This document shows, in pieces, positions 48,416 through 56,812 of a DNA stretch of 64,000 nucleotides. Each line of letters begins with the position of its first letter. Within the stretch, counting starts at the first letter, position 1. The position numbers were made by a program, and so were the translations under genes. The notes beneath the pieces are model-generated. The model worked only from the letters and a program-made list of their open reading frames with translations. It did no database searches and was not told the origin of the DNA. The stretch comes from Methylobacillus flagellatus_A (lineage in GTDB: Bacteria; Pseudomonadota; Gammaproteobacteria; Burkholderiales; Methylophilaceae), in assembly GCF_031344055.1 (NCBI RefSeq), contig NZ_JADBEN010000002.1; one strand, given 5' to 3'.

Positions 48416-49321
48416 ATGCCCCAACTCAACCATACCGCGCTTTTCAGCATTTTCGCGCTGCTGCTGACCACCTCGCTGCTGTATGCCAGCCTGGGCCAGG
48501 CCCATCCGATGTCCGCCTGGAAATGGATGGATATCGTCGGCGAAGGCGGCACTGCCGCCATGGCGGCGCTCTGGGCGCTGTTGATCGTCAGCAGCCGTCC
48601 TGGCGGGCGTGTCACCATGCTGCTAGCGGGCGGGCTCGTCACCATCATGCTCGGCGCCTGGGCCGACTGCCTGGATGAATTCTTCGCGATTCCCTCCACG
48701 CAATATTGGGACAATTGGCTGGAAGCGCTCATGCCGGTGGGGATGTTGATCGTAACGATAGGCCTCTACTACTGGCGTCAGGAGCAGGTCGTGCTCAACG
48801 AGCATATGCAGAAGCGCGAGCGCCTGTTCCGCGACCACAGGTCATTCGACCGCATCACCCAGCTTGCCGACGCCAGCTACCTCTACCGGCAGATCCGCAT
48901 GCAGCAGGAAAACCACCTCGGCGACGAAGGCATGCTGGTCCTGCTCGATCTCGACAATTTCCACCAGGTCAACCGCGAATACGGGCAGCGCGAGGGAGAC
49001 CGGCTATTGCAGGCCGTCAGCCACCTCCTGCTGCTCAACCTGCGCCCGCAGGACCTCGTCTGCCGCTATGCCGGCGACCGCTTTGCCATCCTGCTGCCGG
49101 ACATGGAGGAAATCCAGGCCAGATGGACCGCCGCCCACCTGCAGCAGGCCATCGCCACCCTGGCGCACCACACGCGCGACGGCAAGCACCGCATCAACCT
49201 CTCCGCCAGGACAGCCTGCGCCCGCGCCGACGAGGACCCCGAGCAATTGCTCGCCAAGATGAACGCCAGGCTCGAAGCGCCATCGCAAGCCGCTATGCAC
49301 GCAACCCCGGCCGTATCGTGA
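48416..49321 (+). CDS. membrane protein with degenerate GGDEF domain
   Basis: The 301-residue protein has four hydrophobic segments in the first 122 residues, then a GGDEF-type domain (about 145-290) with LVLLDLDNFHQVNREYGQREGDRLLQ. The signature is AGDRF at 219-223 instead of GG(D/E)EF. Arg replaces the key Glu and Ala the first Gly, so diguanylate cyclase activity is doubtful. An inhibitory RxxD site is not obvious. Its stop codon overlaps the GTG start of the next gene as GTGA, so the AraC regulator is translationally coupled. A role as a non-catalytic c-di-GMP or protein-interaction sensor is inferred. Confidence 0.82.
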   Translation: MPQLNHTALFSIFALLLTTSLLYASLGQAHPMSAWKWMDIVGEGGTAAMAALWALLIVSSRPGGRVTMLLAGGLVTIMLGAWADCLDEFFAIPSTQYWDNWLEALMPVGMLIVTIGLYYWRQEQVVLNEHMQKRERLFRDHRSFDRITQLADASYLYRQIRMQQENHLGDEGMLVLLDLDNFHQVNREYGQREGDRLLQAVSHLLLLNLRPQDLVCRYAGDRFAILLPDMEEIQARWTAAHLQQAIATLAHHTRDGKHRINLSARTACARADEDPEQLLAKMNARLEAPSQAAMHATPAVS

Positions 49322-50346
49322 CCTCGACCATACAGCGCTACTACCTGACAACGACGCCGTTCATCCCGGCAAGGCACCAGGCCGCCTTGCTGCTTGAATA
49401 TGCGCTCAGCCGGGATATGACGGCACAGAACCTGCTGCGCGGCACCAAACTTTCCGAACAGCACATCCTCGCGCCTTCCACCCTGGTCAGCCCCTCGGAC
49501 TACCTGCAACTGCTCTCCAACCTGCAAAGCGGGCTAGCTGCGGCCGACACCAGCTTCATGCTCGGGCAGCAACTGCTACCGGGCCATTACGGCAACCTCA
49601 GCCATGCCATGCTGCAGGCAGGCAACCTGCGCCAGGCCCTGAACATCCTGGTCGCGTACCAGTCGTGGCTGAGCCCCTTGCTCGCGCCGCACCTCGTGGA
49701 GCATTCGGGGCATGCCGTGCTCTACTGGACGGATAGCTGCGTCACGCCGCGCCTGCGCGGCTTCATCGTCGAAATGATGATGGCCGCGGTTGGCGGCATG
49801 AGCCGCTGGCTGAGCGAGACCAAACTGCCGTGGCGCTACCGCTTCAACCGCACCCGTCCCGCGCATATCGAGCAATATGCCGTGCACCTGGGCCCGGACC
49901 TGCATTTCAACGACCACTTGGACGCCATGAGCCTGCCGCTGGAATGGCTGGAACGGCCATGGCCGCGCGGCAGCGAAATCGCGATGTCCGCAGCGCTCGC
50001 AGGCATTGAGATGGAATACGGGAGCAGCCTGCTCGCCGGCCTTTACGACTACCTGCACGAACACATCCGCACCGGCCCGACGCTGGAAAAAGCCAGCGCC
50101 GCGTTCGGCGTCAGCCCCGCGACCTTCAAGCGCCATCTCGCGCTGCACGGCACCCATTTCCAGGCCGAGCTCGACCAGGTACGCATCCACGTCACCTTGC
50201 AGCTCATCCAGGAACACGGCTACAGCAACGACCAGATCGCCGCCTATCTCGGGTTCCACGACGTCAACAACTTCCGCCGCTCGCTCAAACGCTGGACCGG
50301 GCTTACGCCTTCGATGCTGCGCCTGCAAACCCAAGGCTTTCAATAG
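49318..50346 (+). CDS. AraC family transcriptional regulator (OruR/ArcR-like)
   Basis: The 342-residue regulator begins at GTG 49318 (VTSTIQRYYL), overlapping the stop of the GGDEF gene as GTGA. The N-terminal half resembles the Arabinose_bd domain of OruR-type AraC regulators (LLPGHYGNLSHAMLQAGNLRQALNILV). The C-terminal double HTH is at about 250-340: TLEKASAAFGVSPATFKRHLALHGTHFQAELDQVR and YSNDQIAAYLGFHDVNNFRRSLKRWTGLTPS (quoted in part). Ligand and target are unknown. Any upstream in-frame extension is out of frame with the GGDEF gene and looks non-coding. Confidence 0.85.
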   Translation: MTSTIQRYYLTTTPFIPARHQAALLLEYALSRDMTAQNLLRGTKLSEQHILAPSTLVSPSDYLQLLSNLQSGLAAADTSFMLGQQLLPGHYGNLSHAMLQAGNLRQALNILVAYQSWLSPLLAPHLVEHSGHAVLYWTDSCVTPRLRGFIVEMMMAAVGGMSRWLSETKLPWRYRFNRTRPAHIEQYAVHLGPDLHFNDHLDAMSLPLEWLERPWPRGSEIAMSAALAGIEMEYGSSLLAGLYDYLHEHIRTGPTLEKASAAFGVSPATFKRHLALHGTHFQAELDQVRIHVTLQLIQEHGYSNDQIAAYLGFHDVNNFRRSLKRWTGLTPSMLRLQTQGFQ

Positions 50347-50537
50347 CAGGACCAGCAGCGAACCGCTCAGCAGGCGGCTTTTATTCAAATCCAAAGCAAG
50401 GCAAGCTGCCGCAGGGAGCGCTGACGCGTGGCAAAGCGTCCAACCCATTGACAGGCGGAAGTCGATACCTGCCCACAAACTCTGTGCATAACATTGTGGG
50501 CGGCCTGGGGAAACAGCGGCCAAGCGGCTGATACGAT
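50347..50537. other. intergenic region between the AraC gene and lexA
   Basis: Convergent gap of about 190 bp before the lexA terminator. No gene, operator or clear plus-strand terminator is recognised; there is only a weak CCGC...GCGG stem followed by CTTTTATT at 50368-50390. Confidence 0.4.
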
Positions 50538-50573
50538 GGAAAGAAACAAGGCTGCCCGTTTTATAGGCAGCCC
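50538..50573 (-). terminator. rho-independent terminator of lexA
   Basis: GGGCTGCC/GGCAGCCC inverted pair at 50566-50573 and 50550-50557 (8-bp stem, 8-nt loop), followed on the minus strand by TTGTTTCTTTC. Confidence 0.8.
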
Positions 50574-50594
50574 GTCAGAATGACGGATAAAGTC

Positions 50595-51179
50595 TCAGGA
50601 ATACTTGCGGAACTGGCCGACCACCACGCCGAATATCTCGAAATCCCCGTTCGGCCGGATAACGGGAAAATCCTTGTTGGCAGGAATCAGTACGAACTGG
50701 TTGCCTTCCTTACCCAAGGTCTTGAGCGTGAACTCCTTGTTGAGGATGGCGACGACGATATCCCCGACATTGGCGAATGCGCGCTTCTCGACGATGACGA
50801 CGTCGCCGTCGAAAATGCCCGCATCCTTCATGGAGTCGCCGCGCACCGTGATCAGGATGGTCTGCGACGGCTTCTCGATCAGGTAGTCGTCGATCCCCAT
50901 CGTGTCCAGGCTGTCGCCATAGCTGGGAGTGGCGAACCCGGCCTGCACCGTGCTCTCGGCAATGATGCGCTCGAAGAAGCGCCTGCCCGGCTTGAGCCGC
51001 TTGTCCGGAGCGTAGTCGATAAAGCCTTGCAGCTTCAAGCGCGCCACGAACGAAGTCACGGCATTCTTTGACTTGAACCCGAGCAACTGCGCCACATGGC
51101 TGAACGTAGGCAATGTCTTGTGCTCGGCGAAATAGTCCTGGATCTTGCCCAGGTATTCAAAATCTTTGTCTTGTCCCAT
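50595..51179 (-). CDS. lexA: SOS repressor LexA
   Basis: The 194-residue LexA has an N-terminal winged HTH (LGKIQDYFAEHKTLPTFSHVAQLLGFKSKNAVTSFVARL, shorter key LPTFSHVAQLLGFKSKNAV) that diverges from the E. coli type. The C-terminal S24 autoprotease domain has a scissile A80-G81, nucleophile S116 (VRGDSMKDAGI) and general base K153 (TLKTLG). The divergent recognition helix agrees with an operator unlike the E. coli box; the predicted site is GTAC-N4-GTAC. It resembles the second LexA type of pseudomonads and xanthomonads. The ATG follows the -10 box so closely that the mRNA is probably leaderless. Confidence 0.95.
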   Translation of the reverse strand: MGQDKDFEYLGKIQDYFAEHKTLPTFSHVAQLLGFKSKNAVTSFVARLKLQGFIDYAPDKRLKPGRRFFERIIAESTVQAGFATPSYGDSLDTMGIDDYLIEKPSQTILITVRGDSMKDAGIFDGDVVIVEKRAFANVGDIVVAILNKEFTLKTLGKEGNQFVLIPANKDFPVIRPNGDFEIFGVVVGQFRKYS

Positions 51180-51186
51180 GGATGGA

Positions 51187-51216
51187 AATTTACTGTACGA
51201 ATGTACAAAATGTCAA
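51187..51216 (-). promoter_or_regulatory. lexA promoter with embedded LexA operator
   Basis: On the minus strand TTGACA (51216-51211) and TAAATT (51192-51187) are 18 nt apart. The spacer holds GTAC-N4-GTAC (51195-51206), so LexA would block its own promoter. The transcription start is expected at about 51180, next to the ATG at 51179. Confidence 0.8.
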
Positions 51217-51234
51217 GTCCCTGTTTTTCTTTCA

Positions 51235-51471
51235 CTAGCCAGGTTTCTTGCCTGTCTCGACACTCCCTGCCTGCCCCGCCAGCTGCAACAGGAATTGCCC
51301 CACCTTCTCCGCGCAATCCAGCGGAAACAACAACTCCTGCTGGCGAATGTTTTCCATCGCCCCATCCATGCCGATCACGGTGATTCTTACCTCCTTGTAT
51401 TCCGTCGTTTCCACCGAGATCATCGGCCGGTCTAGGATCACCATATTGGCTTTTTTCTGGTTGTCTGCCAT
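51235..51471 (-). CDS. small protein of unknown function
   Basis: The 78-residue protein starts MADNQKKANMVILDRPMISVETTEYKEV. An excellent ribosome site (AAGGAGGAG) lies just before the ATG; a GTG six bases earlier is possible. Predicted strands (VILDRPMISVETTEYKEVRITVIG in register) and a helical C-terminus suggest a small soluble fold. It lies upstream of lexA on the same strand, but lexA has its own promoter. I do not recognise the family. Confidence 0.65.
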   Translation of the reverse strand: MADNQKKANMVILDRPMISVETTEYKEVRITVIGMDGAMENIRQQELLFPLDCAEKVGQFLLQLAGQAGSVETGKKPG

Positions 51472-51560
51472 GCGCACTCCTCCTTAAAAAGGGCGGCATC
51501 ATATCAAATCCCGTTGCCCTCGTTGAGTATTGTTGTATGCAATTCGTCACGAATATAGAA

Positions 51561-51575
51561 TGAGAATAATTCCCA
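51561..51575 (+). promoter_or_regulatory. Fur-box-like site
   Basis: TGAGAATAATTCCCA matches the 7-1-7 Fur consensus TGATAAT-N-ATTATCA at 11-12 of 14 positions. It lies 17 nt before the ATG of the frameshifted methyltransferase-like gene, in the probable promoter. Confidence 0.5.
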
Positions 51576-51592
51576 ATTCAATATCTACCACC

Positions 51593-52161
51593 ATGGGCCG
51601 TACGCTCGCGCTTGGCATCCTCCTGGCCGCTATCCTGCTCAGCAGCCTGATTCGTACCCCGTATGCCTTGCGCAGGCGGCGCATCAAAATCAACAGCGCG
51701 ACAAAGACCTGCAGGAGCGCATTCTGCTCGGGCTGGCGGGCGTGGGAATGATGCTATTGCCTTTGGCCTACGCGGCGACTTCGTGGCTCGATTTTGCCGA
51801 TTACGGTTTTCAGTCTTGGGCCGGGGGGGCCGGCAGCTTCATCATGCTGGTCGCGATGTGGCTGTTCTGGCGCAGCCACCACGACCTCGGCGACAATTGG
51901 TCGGTGACTTTGGAAATCCGCGACCAGCAAAGCCTGGTGACGCACGGGGTTTACCGTTCCATGCGCCACCCGATGTACGCCTCGATATGGCTATGGTGCA
52001 TTGCTCAGGCATTGCTGGTCGCCAACTGGTTGGTCGGGCCGGCCGGGTTGCTCGCTTTCGGCCTGATGTACTGGCTGCGCGAGTTCGGCAATAAATATAC
52101 GCAATACATGCAGCGCAGCGGCCGCATATTGCCGTTTGGGCAACATCCTCCCGCGCATTGA
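51593..52161 (+). pseudogene. isoprenylcysteine carboxyl methyltransferase family protein, frameshifted
   Basis: Two overlapping reading frames together make one ICMT/PEMT-type membrane methyltransferase. The first frame (51593 to about 51689) gives MGRTLALGILLAAILLSSLI and RTPYALRRRRIK. The second frame, one base back, continues NQQRDKDLQERILLGLAG, then VGMMLLPLAYAATSWLDFADYG, and holds the signature VTHGVYRSMRHPMYASIWLW and LREFGNKYTQYM. The switch maps to an AAAA run at 51686-51689; a fifth A would restore one 190-residue frame. It may be a true mutation, a sequencing error or slippage. A Fur-like box precedes it. Confidence 0.75.
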
Positions 52162-52212
52162 ATTTTCAATTCGGATAGCTTCTGCTTGTAGGCGAAAAGC
52201 AACAAACAACTA

Positions 52213-52227
52213 TACTAATAATTATTA
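52213..52227. promoter_or_regulatory. Fur-box-like site upstream of fecI
   Basis: TACTAATAATTATTA matches the 7-1-7 Fur consensus at about 11-12 of 14 positions, but the region is generally AT-rich, which lowers its weight. It lies 109 nt before the fecI start, as expected for an iron-starvation sigma factor gene. Confidence 0.45.
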
Positions 52228-52335
52228 ATTATATTTCATAGAAATTATGATGTGATAAATTAATAAACAAATAAGCAAATCCTTATTCATGCATCCGGCA
52301 ATGCGCAGGGAATTTGTTCACAACCGCACCGCATT

Positions 52336-52836
52336 ATGAATACTGAACATTTATATCTACAGCATCACTCATGGCTATTCGGCTGGTTGCGCGGCAAGCT
52401 CGGTTGCCATGCCCAGGCGGCCGATATTGCGCATGACACTTTCCTCAAGTTGCTGCTCAAACCACATCCAACGCAACTGCAGGAGCCTCGCGCCTTCCTG
52501 CTCACCATCGCCCGCGGCCTGGTCATAGACCACTGGCGGCGCGAAGACCTGCACCGGGCCTGGCAGGAGGCGATGCATGCCCTGCCCCTGGACACCGTGC
52601 CCTCATTGGAGCAGCAGCACATCGTATTGTCGACGCTGGAAGCAATCGCCCAGTCGCTTGAAAAGCTCAAGCCCAGGGTGCGCCACGCCTTCCTCCTTGC
52701 CCAGCTCGAGGAAAAGCCTTATGCGGAAATCGCAAAGACGCTCAGCGTGTCCGTGCGGACGGTGGAACGCTATGTGGCAGAGGCGCTTTTTCAATGCTAC
52801 CAGCTGCGCTTCGGCGATGACATCGCCGCGGCTTGA
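52336..52836 (+). CDS. fecI: FecI-type ECF RNA polymerase sigma factor
   Basis: The 166-residue ECF sigma factor has region 2 (HSWLFGWLRGKLGCHAQAADIAHDTFLKLL, with key residues DIAHDTF) and region 4 (LPEEKPYAEIAKTLSVSVRTVERYVAEALFQCY read by YAEIAKTLSVSVRTVERY). Iron-starvation sigma factors of this group direct RNA polymerase to the adjacent receptor gene when FecR transmits a surface signal. fecR overlaps it by 20 bases. No good ribosome site was found, but the gap upstream contains a Fur-like box. Confidence 0.93.
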   Translation: MNTEHLYLQHHSWLFGWLRGKLGCHAQAADIAHDTFLKLLLKPHPTQLQEPRAFLLTIARGLVIDHWRREDLHRAWQEAMHALPLDTVPSLEQQHIVLSTLEAIAQSLEKLKPRVRHAFLLAQLEEKPYAEIAKTLSVSVRTVERYVAEALFQCYQLRFGDDIAAA

Positions 52837-53803
52837 CGACACCCTAGTCAAGCAGGCCATCGATTGGCTGGTGAAGCTGCAAAGCAATCGCGGAAACGCC
52901 GCCGTGCTTGCAGCATGCACGGCATGGCGCCAGGCAGACCCGCGGCACGAACTGGCCTGGCAGCGCGTCAGCCTCATGCACGACGAGATGCGGGAAAATC
53001 TGCATGCCCTGCCGGACAACGCCCAGGCGGCCAAAGTACTGCAAACCACCATGCAGCGCACGCAAAAACGCCGCTCCCTCAAACTGCTCATCCTGGCAAT
53101 ACTTACCGGCAGCTCCACGCTGATCGGGCGCGAGATCGCACCGTGGCAGCAATGGATCGCGGATTACAGCACCGGCATCGGGGAGCGCCGCAGTCTCACC
53201 TTGGCCGATGGCAGCGAGCTGTTCCTCAATACCGATAGCGCCGTGGACATCCGCTTTGACGAAAGCCGGCGCCTGATCGTATTGAACAAGGGCGAAATCA
53301 TGGTTTCAAGCGGCCCGGACCTGCACTCCGCCCAGAAAAGGCCGTTATGCGTGCAAACCCGGGACGTGCTGCTTGAGGCGATCGGCACCCGATTCGTGGT
53401 GCGGCTGGAAGATGACGCCACCCTGCTCAGCATGCAGCAAGGCAAAGTCGCCATGACGCCTTCGGCGTTTCAGTCGCCGCAGGAAGTGGCTGAAGCGGGC
53501 CAGCATTTTCTCATCCACAAAGATCATCTCGACCTTGTGCAAACGCCCATCGAGGCGGACGGCTGGACCCATGGCGCCCTGATCGTCAAGGACATGCGCC
53601 TGGCGGACTTCATTGCCGAAGTCGCCCGCTACCGGCAGGGTTATATCAAGTGCGACCCATCCGTGGCCGAGCTGCGCCTTTCGGGCGTATTCCAGCTCGA
53701 CGACACCGACAAGCTGCTCAGCCTTTTGCCGCGCAGGCTGCCGGTTGCCATCCATTACAAAACACGCTGGTGGATCAACGTGGGCCGCCGGGCATCAATT
53801 TAA
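52817..53803 (+). CDS. fecR: FecR-type anti-sigma regulator
   Basis: The 328-residue inner-membrane regulator has an N-terminal cytoplasmic DUF4880 segment (QAIDWLVKLQSNRGNAAVLAACTAWRQADPRHELAWQRV, key WRQADPRHELAWQRV). One transmembrane helix follows (KLLILAILTGSSTLIG, about 95-110). The periplasmic FecR domain has GERRSLTLADGSELFLNTDSAVDI. The C-terminal part (LADFIAEVARYRQGYIKCDPSVAELRLSGVF in part) is the secretin-like signalling domain that contacts the receptor. The start inside the end of fecI couples the two genes. Confidence 0.93.
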   Translation: MTSPRLDDTLVKQAIDWLVKLQSNRGNAAVLAACTAWRQADPRHELAWQRVSLMHDEMRENLHALPDNAQAAKVLQTTMQRTQKRRSLKLLILAILTGSSTLIGREIAPWQQWIADYSTGIGERRSLTLADGSELFLNTDSAVDIRFDESRRLIVLNKGEIMVSSGPDLHSAQKRPLCVQTRDVLLEAIGTRFVVRLEDDATLLSMQQGKVAMTPSAFQSPQEVAEAGQHFLIHKDHLDLVQTPIEADGWTHGALIVKDMRLADFIAEVARYRQGYIKCDPSVAELRLSGVFQLDDTDKLLSLLPRRLPVAIHYKTRWWINVGRRASI

Positions 53804-53897
53804 ATTTTTTCATTATTTTTGTCGGGTTTGAGTTTGTGGTTCGGCATATCCCATGTAAGGCAATCATGCCGCCCATGAATGTATGCAAAGGAACCCC

Positions 53898-56630
53898 ATG
53901 CACGCCCACAAAAAGCCACAACGATCCAGACTGGCGCTGAACCTGTCCAGCAGCCTGATTGCCGTATCACTTGGCATCTCGCTGCCCGCGGCCCTACAAG
54001 CGGCGGAATCACAGCCCCAGCAACAAACCGCCCAGCGCGAATACCATATCCCGGCCGAACCGCTGACCGATGCGCTCAACCAGTTCGCCAAGCAGGCCGG
54101 CGTCAATATCCTGTTCACGCCGGAGCAGGTACGCAACCTGCACAGCCACGACCTGCAAGGCAGCTACACTACGGAATCAGGCCTCAGCACATTGCTCCAA
54201 GGCACCGGCCTGGTCGCAAGAAGAAGCGCGGCAGGCTACACCCTTGAGAGAACTTCGCAGTCGGCCGCTGACAACAAGCCGCTGGCCTTGGACGCCGCGC
54301 AGCAAACAGCGTTGGAAGAGGCAAGCACCCCGGCGCTGGGCGTGGTGGTCGTCACCTCGCGCAACCGCGAGGAAATCGCCCAGGACATCCCGATTCCGGT
54401 GTCCGTATTCGGCGCGGAAAAGCTGGACCGTGAACGTATCGTCACCATCGACGACCTGACGCGCATCACGCCGGGCCTGACCGCGACCATTCCCAACTCC
54501 CGCCGCTCCGGCATTTCCATCCGCGGCATCGGTAAAACCACCGTCAACGAGGCGATGGAAGCCGGGGTGGGCGTTATCGTCGACGACGTTTACCTCAGCC
54601 ATCCCGGCATGAGCTTTCTCGACTTCACCGACATTGACCGCGTCGAGGTCATGCGCGGCCCGCAAGGCACCTTGAAAGGCAAGAATACCACCCTGGGCGT
54701 GGTCCAGTACGTGAGCAAGGAGCCCACCTTCACGCGCCAGGCCTATTTCGAAGGCGAAGTCGGCGCGCAGCAGAACGGCAGCGACTTCCCGGGCGCGATG
54801 CGCGCACGCGGCTCCATCTCTGACGCCCTGGTGGATGGCGTGGCGGCTTACCGCGCTTCCTTCTTCTTCGACCGGCAGGAAGGCGACCTGGAAAACACCA
54901 ATCCCAACACGCTTTCCGACCAGCGTTTCCACGAACGTAACCGCCGGGGCGGCAAAGTGCAGTTGCTGCTGACGCCGACTGAGGATTTCAGCGCGAAATT
55001 CAGCGTGGATTATTCGGAACTGTCGGAATACAGCAACACCCGGCCGTTCCAGGAAGACCCGACGACATTTGCCACCGGCGCAAACCGGCCCATCAGCTAC
55101 AGCTCGCGCCTGGCCCGAGGGTACTTCAACGGCTACCAGCCCATCATCGGCTCCAAGGACAAGCTCGACGTCGGCCAAGTGGAACCCATCAAAACCAGGA
55201 ACTACGGCGCCTCCGCCAAGCTGGACTGGAACCTGGGCTCGCATGTGCTGACCTCGATCACCGCCTATCGCAAATATTCCTTCACCGGCATCAACGACCT
55301 GGACCAGACCCGGTTTGACATTGCCAAATTCGGCGCATTCGTCGACACCAAGCAATGGTCGCAGGAGTTCCGCCTGGCTTCCGACATCGGCGAAGTCATT
55401 GATTACCAGGTCGGTTTTTTCTACCTGCACAGCGAAACCAACCAGGTCAACCATACCCAGTACGGCAGCGATGCAGGCGCATTCTATGCCAACGTAGCTC
55501 AATACAATGCATTGAGCGGCAACCCTTCCCTGCTGCGGCAATCATTGAACGGCCTGAGATCGTACAGCCGCTTCACGCCGGAAACCGACAGTTACGCCGC
55601 ATTCGGCCAGTTGAACTGGCACTTGACCGAGAAATCCACCCTGACCCTGGGCCTGCGCAACACCTATGAAATCAAGGACAGCACAGGCGAGAAATGGACC
55701 GAGGGCAATGACGGCGGTTTTGGCGACGCCACTGCCGAAGCCATCCGCAGCAATGTCATCGGCAACGTATATGGCCGCCGTGATGGCGAAAAGATCAAGG
55801 ACAACTCCGTCTCCTGGCTCATCAGCCCCAATTACAAAGTCAACGACGACCTGATGTTCTATGCCTCTGCAGCTGGCGGGGAAAAATCAGGCGGCGTATC
55901 ATTCGTCACCGGCACCGGCCAGCCGCTCAATGCCGATCCGGAAAAGGTGCTGGACTTCGAGTTCGGCTTCAAGGGCCTGTTCCTCGACCGCAAATTGATG
56001 CTGAACACCAACTTCTACCGCACCCGCGTCAGGGGCTACCAATCCACTACCACGGTCATAGACCCCTCCTCCACCAGCGGGTACAGCTCGCAGCTGGGCA
56101 ACATTCCTGAAATCACCGCGACGGGTGTCGAGGTTGAAGGCGCATACCGGGCGACAGACAGATGGACGTTCACCTTCGCGGGCGCCTATAACCGCGCCAA
56201 GTATTCAGACTGGGACGGCGCCACTTGCCCATCCGCGTTCAATCTTCCTATCACCACCACATGCGACAACACCGGCAGGCAGATTTCCTCCGCCCCCAAG
56301 CTGACCGGTATTTTCGGCTTCCACTACACGCGCCCGATCTGGGGAGGGCTCAAGGCACAAGCCTTCATGAGCACCGTCGTCCGCTCGAAGCAGAACCTTG
56401 ACATCCTGCTTTCCGAATACGGCGAGCAAGGCGGCTATTCCGTCACCGATGGCGGCTTCGGCATTATCGGCGGCAAGAAAGACAACTGGGAGCTCAACAT
56501 CGTCGGCAAGAACATCTTCGACAAGGTGTATACCACCAGCATCGGCTCCTATAACGCCACGACCCCAGTGCTTTGGGACGGTATCGGCCAGCGCCGCTAT
56601 CTGGGCGTGGTATTCCGTACCAAGTTCTAA
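53898..56630 (+). CDS. FecA-type TonB-dependent receptor with N-terminal signalling domain
   Basis: The 910-residue receptor starts at ATG 53898, seven bases after AAGGAA; an ATG 15 bases upstream is less well placed. A signal peptide ends near QAAES. The secretin/TonB short N-terminal (STN) domain spans about 45-110: YHIPAEPLTDALNQFAKQAGVNILFTPEQV in part. This marks it as a transducer able to signal to FecR. The plug (IPIPVSVFGAEKLDRERI, MRGPQGTLKGKNTTLG) and barrel follow, ending in Phe (VVFRTKF). With fecIR and Fur-like boxes it most likely imports a ferric siderophore. The neighbouring sulfatase raises sulphate esters as a second possibility. Confidence 0.92.
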   Translation: MHAHKKPQRSRLALNLSSSLIAVSLGISLPAALQAAESQPQQQTAQREYHIPAEPLTDALNQFAKQAGVNILFTPEQVRNLHSHDLQGSYTTESGLSTLLQGTGLVARRSAAGYTLERTSQSAADNKPLALDAAQQTALEEASTPALGVVVVTSRNREEIAQDIPIPVSVFGAEKLDRERIVTIDDLTRITPGLTATIPNSRRSGISIRGIGKTTVNEAMEAGVGVIVDDVYLSHPGMSFLDFTDIDRVEVMRGPQGTLKGKNTTLGVVQYVSKEPTFTRQAYFEGEVGAQQNGSDFPGAMRARGSISDALVDGVAAYRASFFFDRQEGDLENTNPNTLSDQRFHERNRRGGKVQLLLTPTEDFSAKFSVDYSELSEYSNTRPFQEDPTTFATGANRPISYSSRLARGYFNGYQPIIGSKDKLDVGQVEPIKTRNYGASAKLDWNLGSHVLTSITAYRKYSFTGINDLDQTRFDIAKFGAFVDTKQWSQEFRLASDIGEVIDYQVGFFYLHSETNQVNHTQYGSDAGAFYANVAQYNALSGNPSLLRQSLNGLRSYSRFTPETDSYAAFGQLNWHLTEKSTLTLGLRNTYEIKDSTGEKWTEGNDGGFGDATAEAIRSNVIGNVYGRRDGEKIKDNSVSWLISPNYKVNDDLMFYASAAGGEKSGGVSFVTGTGQPLNADPEKVLDFEFGFKGLFLDRKLMLNTNFYRTRVRGYQSTTTVIDPSSTSGYSSQLGNIPEITATGVEVEGAYRATDRWTFTFAGAYNRAKYSDWDGATCPSAFNLPITTTCDNTGRQISSAPKLTGIFGFHYTRPIWGGLKAQAFMSTVVRSKQNLDILLSEYGEQGGYSVTDGGFGIIGGKKDNWELNIVGKNIFDKVYTTSIGSYNATTPVLWDGIGQRRYLGVVFRTKF

Positions 56631-56738
56631 GCGCGGCTAACAAAACGCTCCTGGCGTTGTTGCTCTGCCTTGCCGTACACCTTGTACTGTCTGCGGAGGG
56701 CTAGCCAGGAACGTTTCGCTGAATGTCGTTAGCCGCTC
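56631..56738 (+). repeat. stop-codon hairpin element, copy 9
   Basis: Starts on the base after the receptor stop codon, same orientation. The outer arms are GCGCGGCTAACAAAACGC and GTCGTTAGCCGCTC. The core holds CTGGCGTTGTTGCTCTGCC, TTGCCGTACACCTTGTACTG and TCTGCGGAGGGCTAGCCAGG. It separates the receptor from the sulfatase gene. Confidence 0.85.
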
Positions 56739-56812
56739 CAAGTGAGTGAACACGCTCCGGCAATCATTGCCGGGCTTGCGTACTTTTATGCTCTGATTGA
56801 AGGGAAAACATC

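Noticed and set aside
52187..52202. Short match TAGGCGAAAAGCAAC to the end of the large repeat near 29741
   Set aside because: About 14 bases only; too short to call a repeat remnant.
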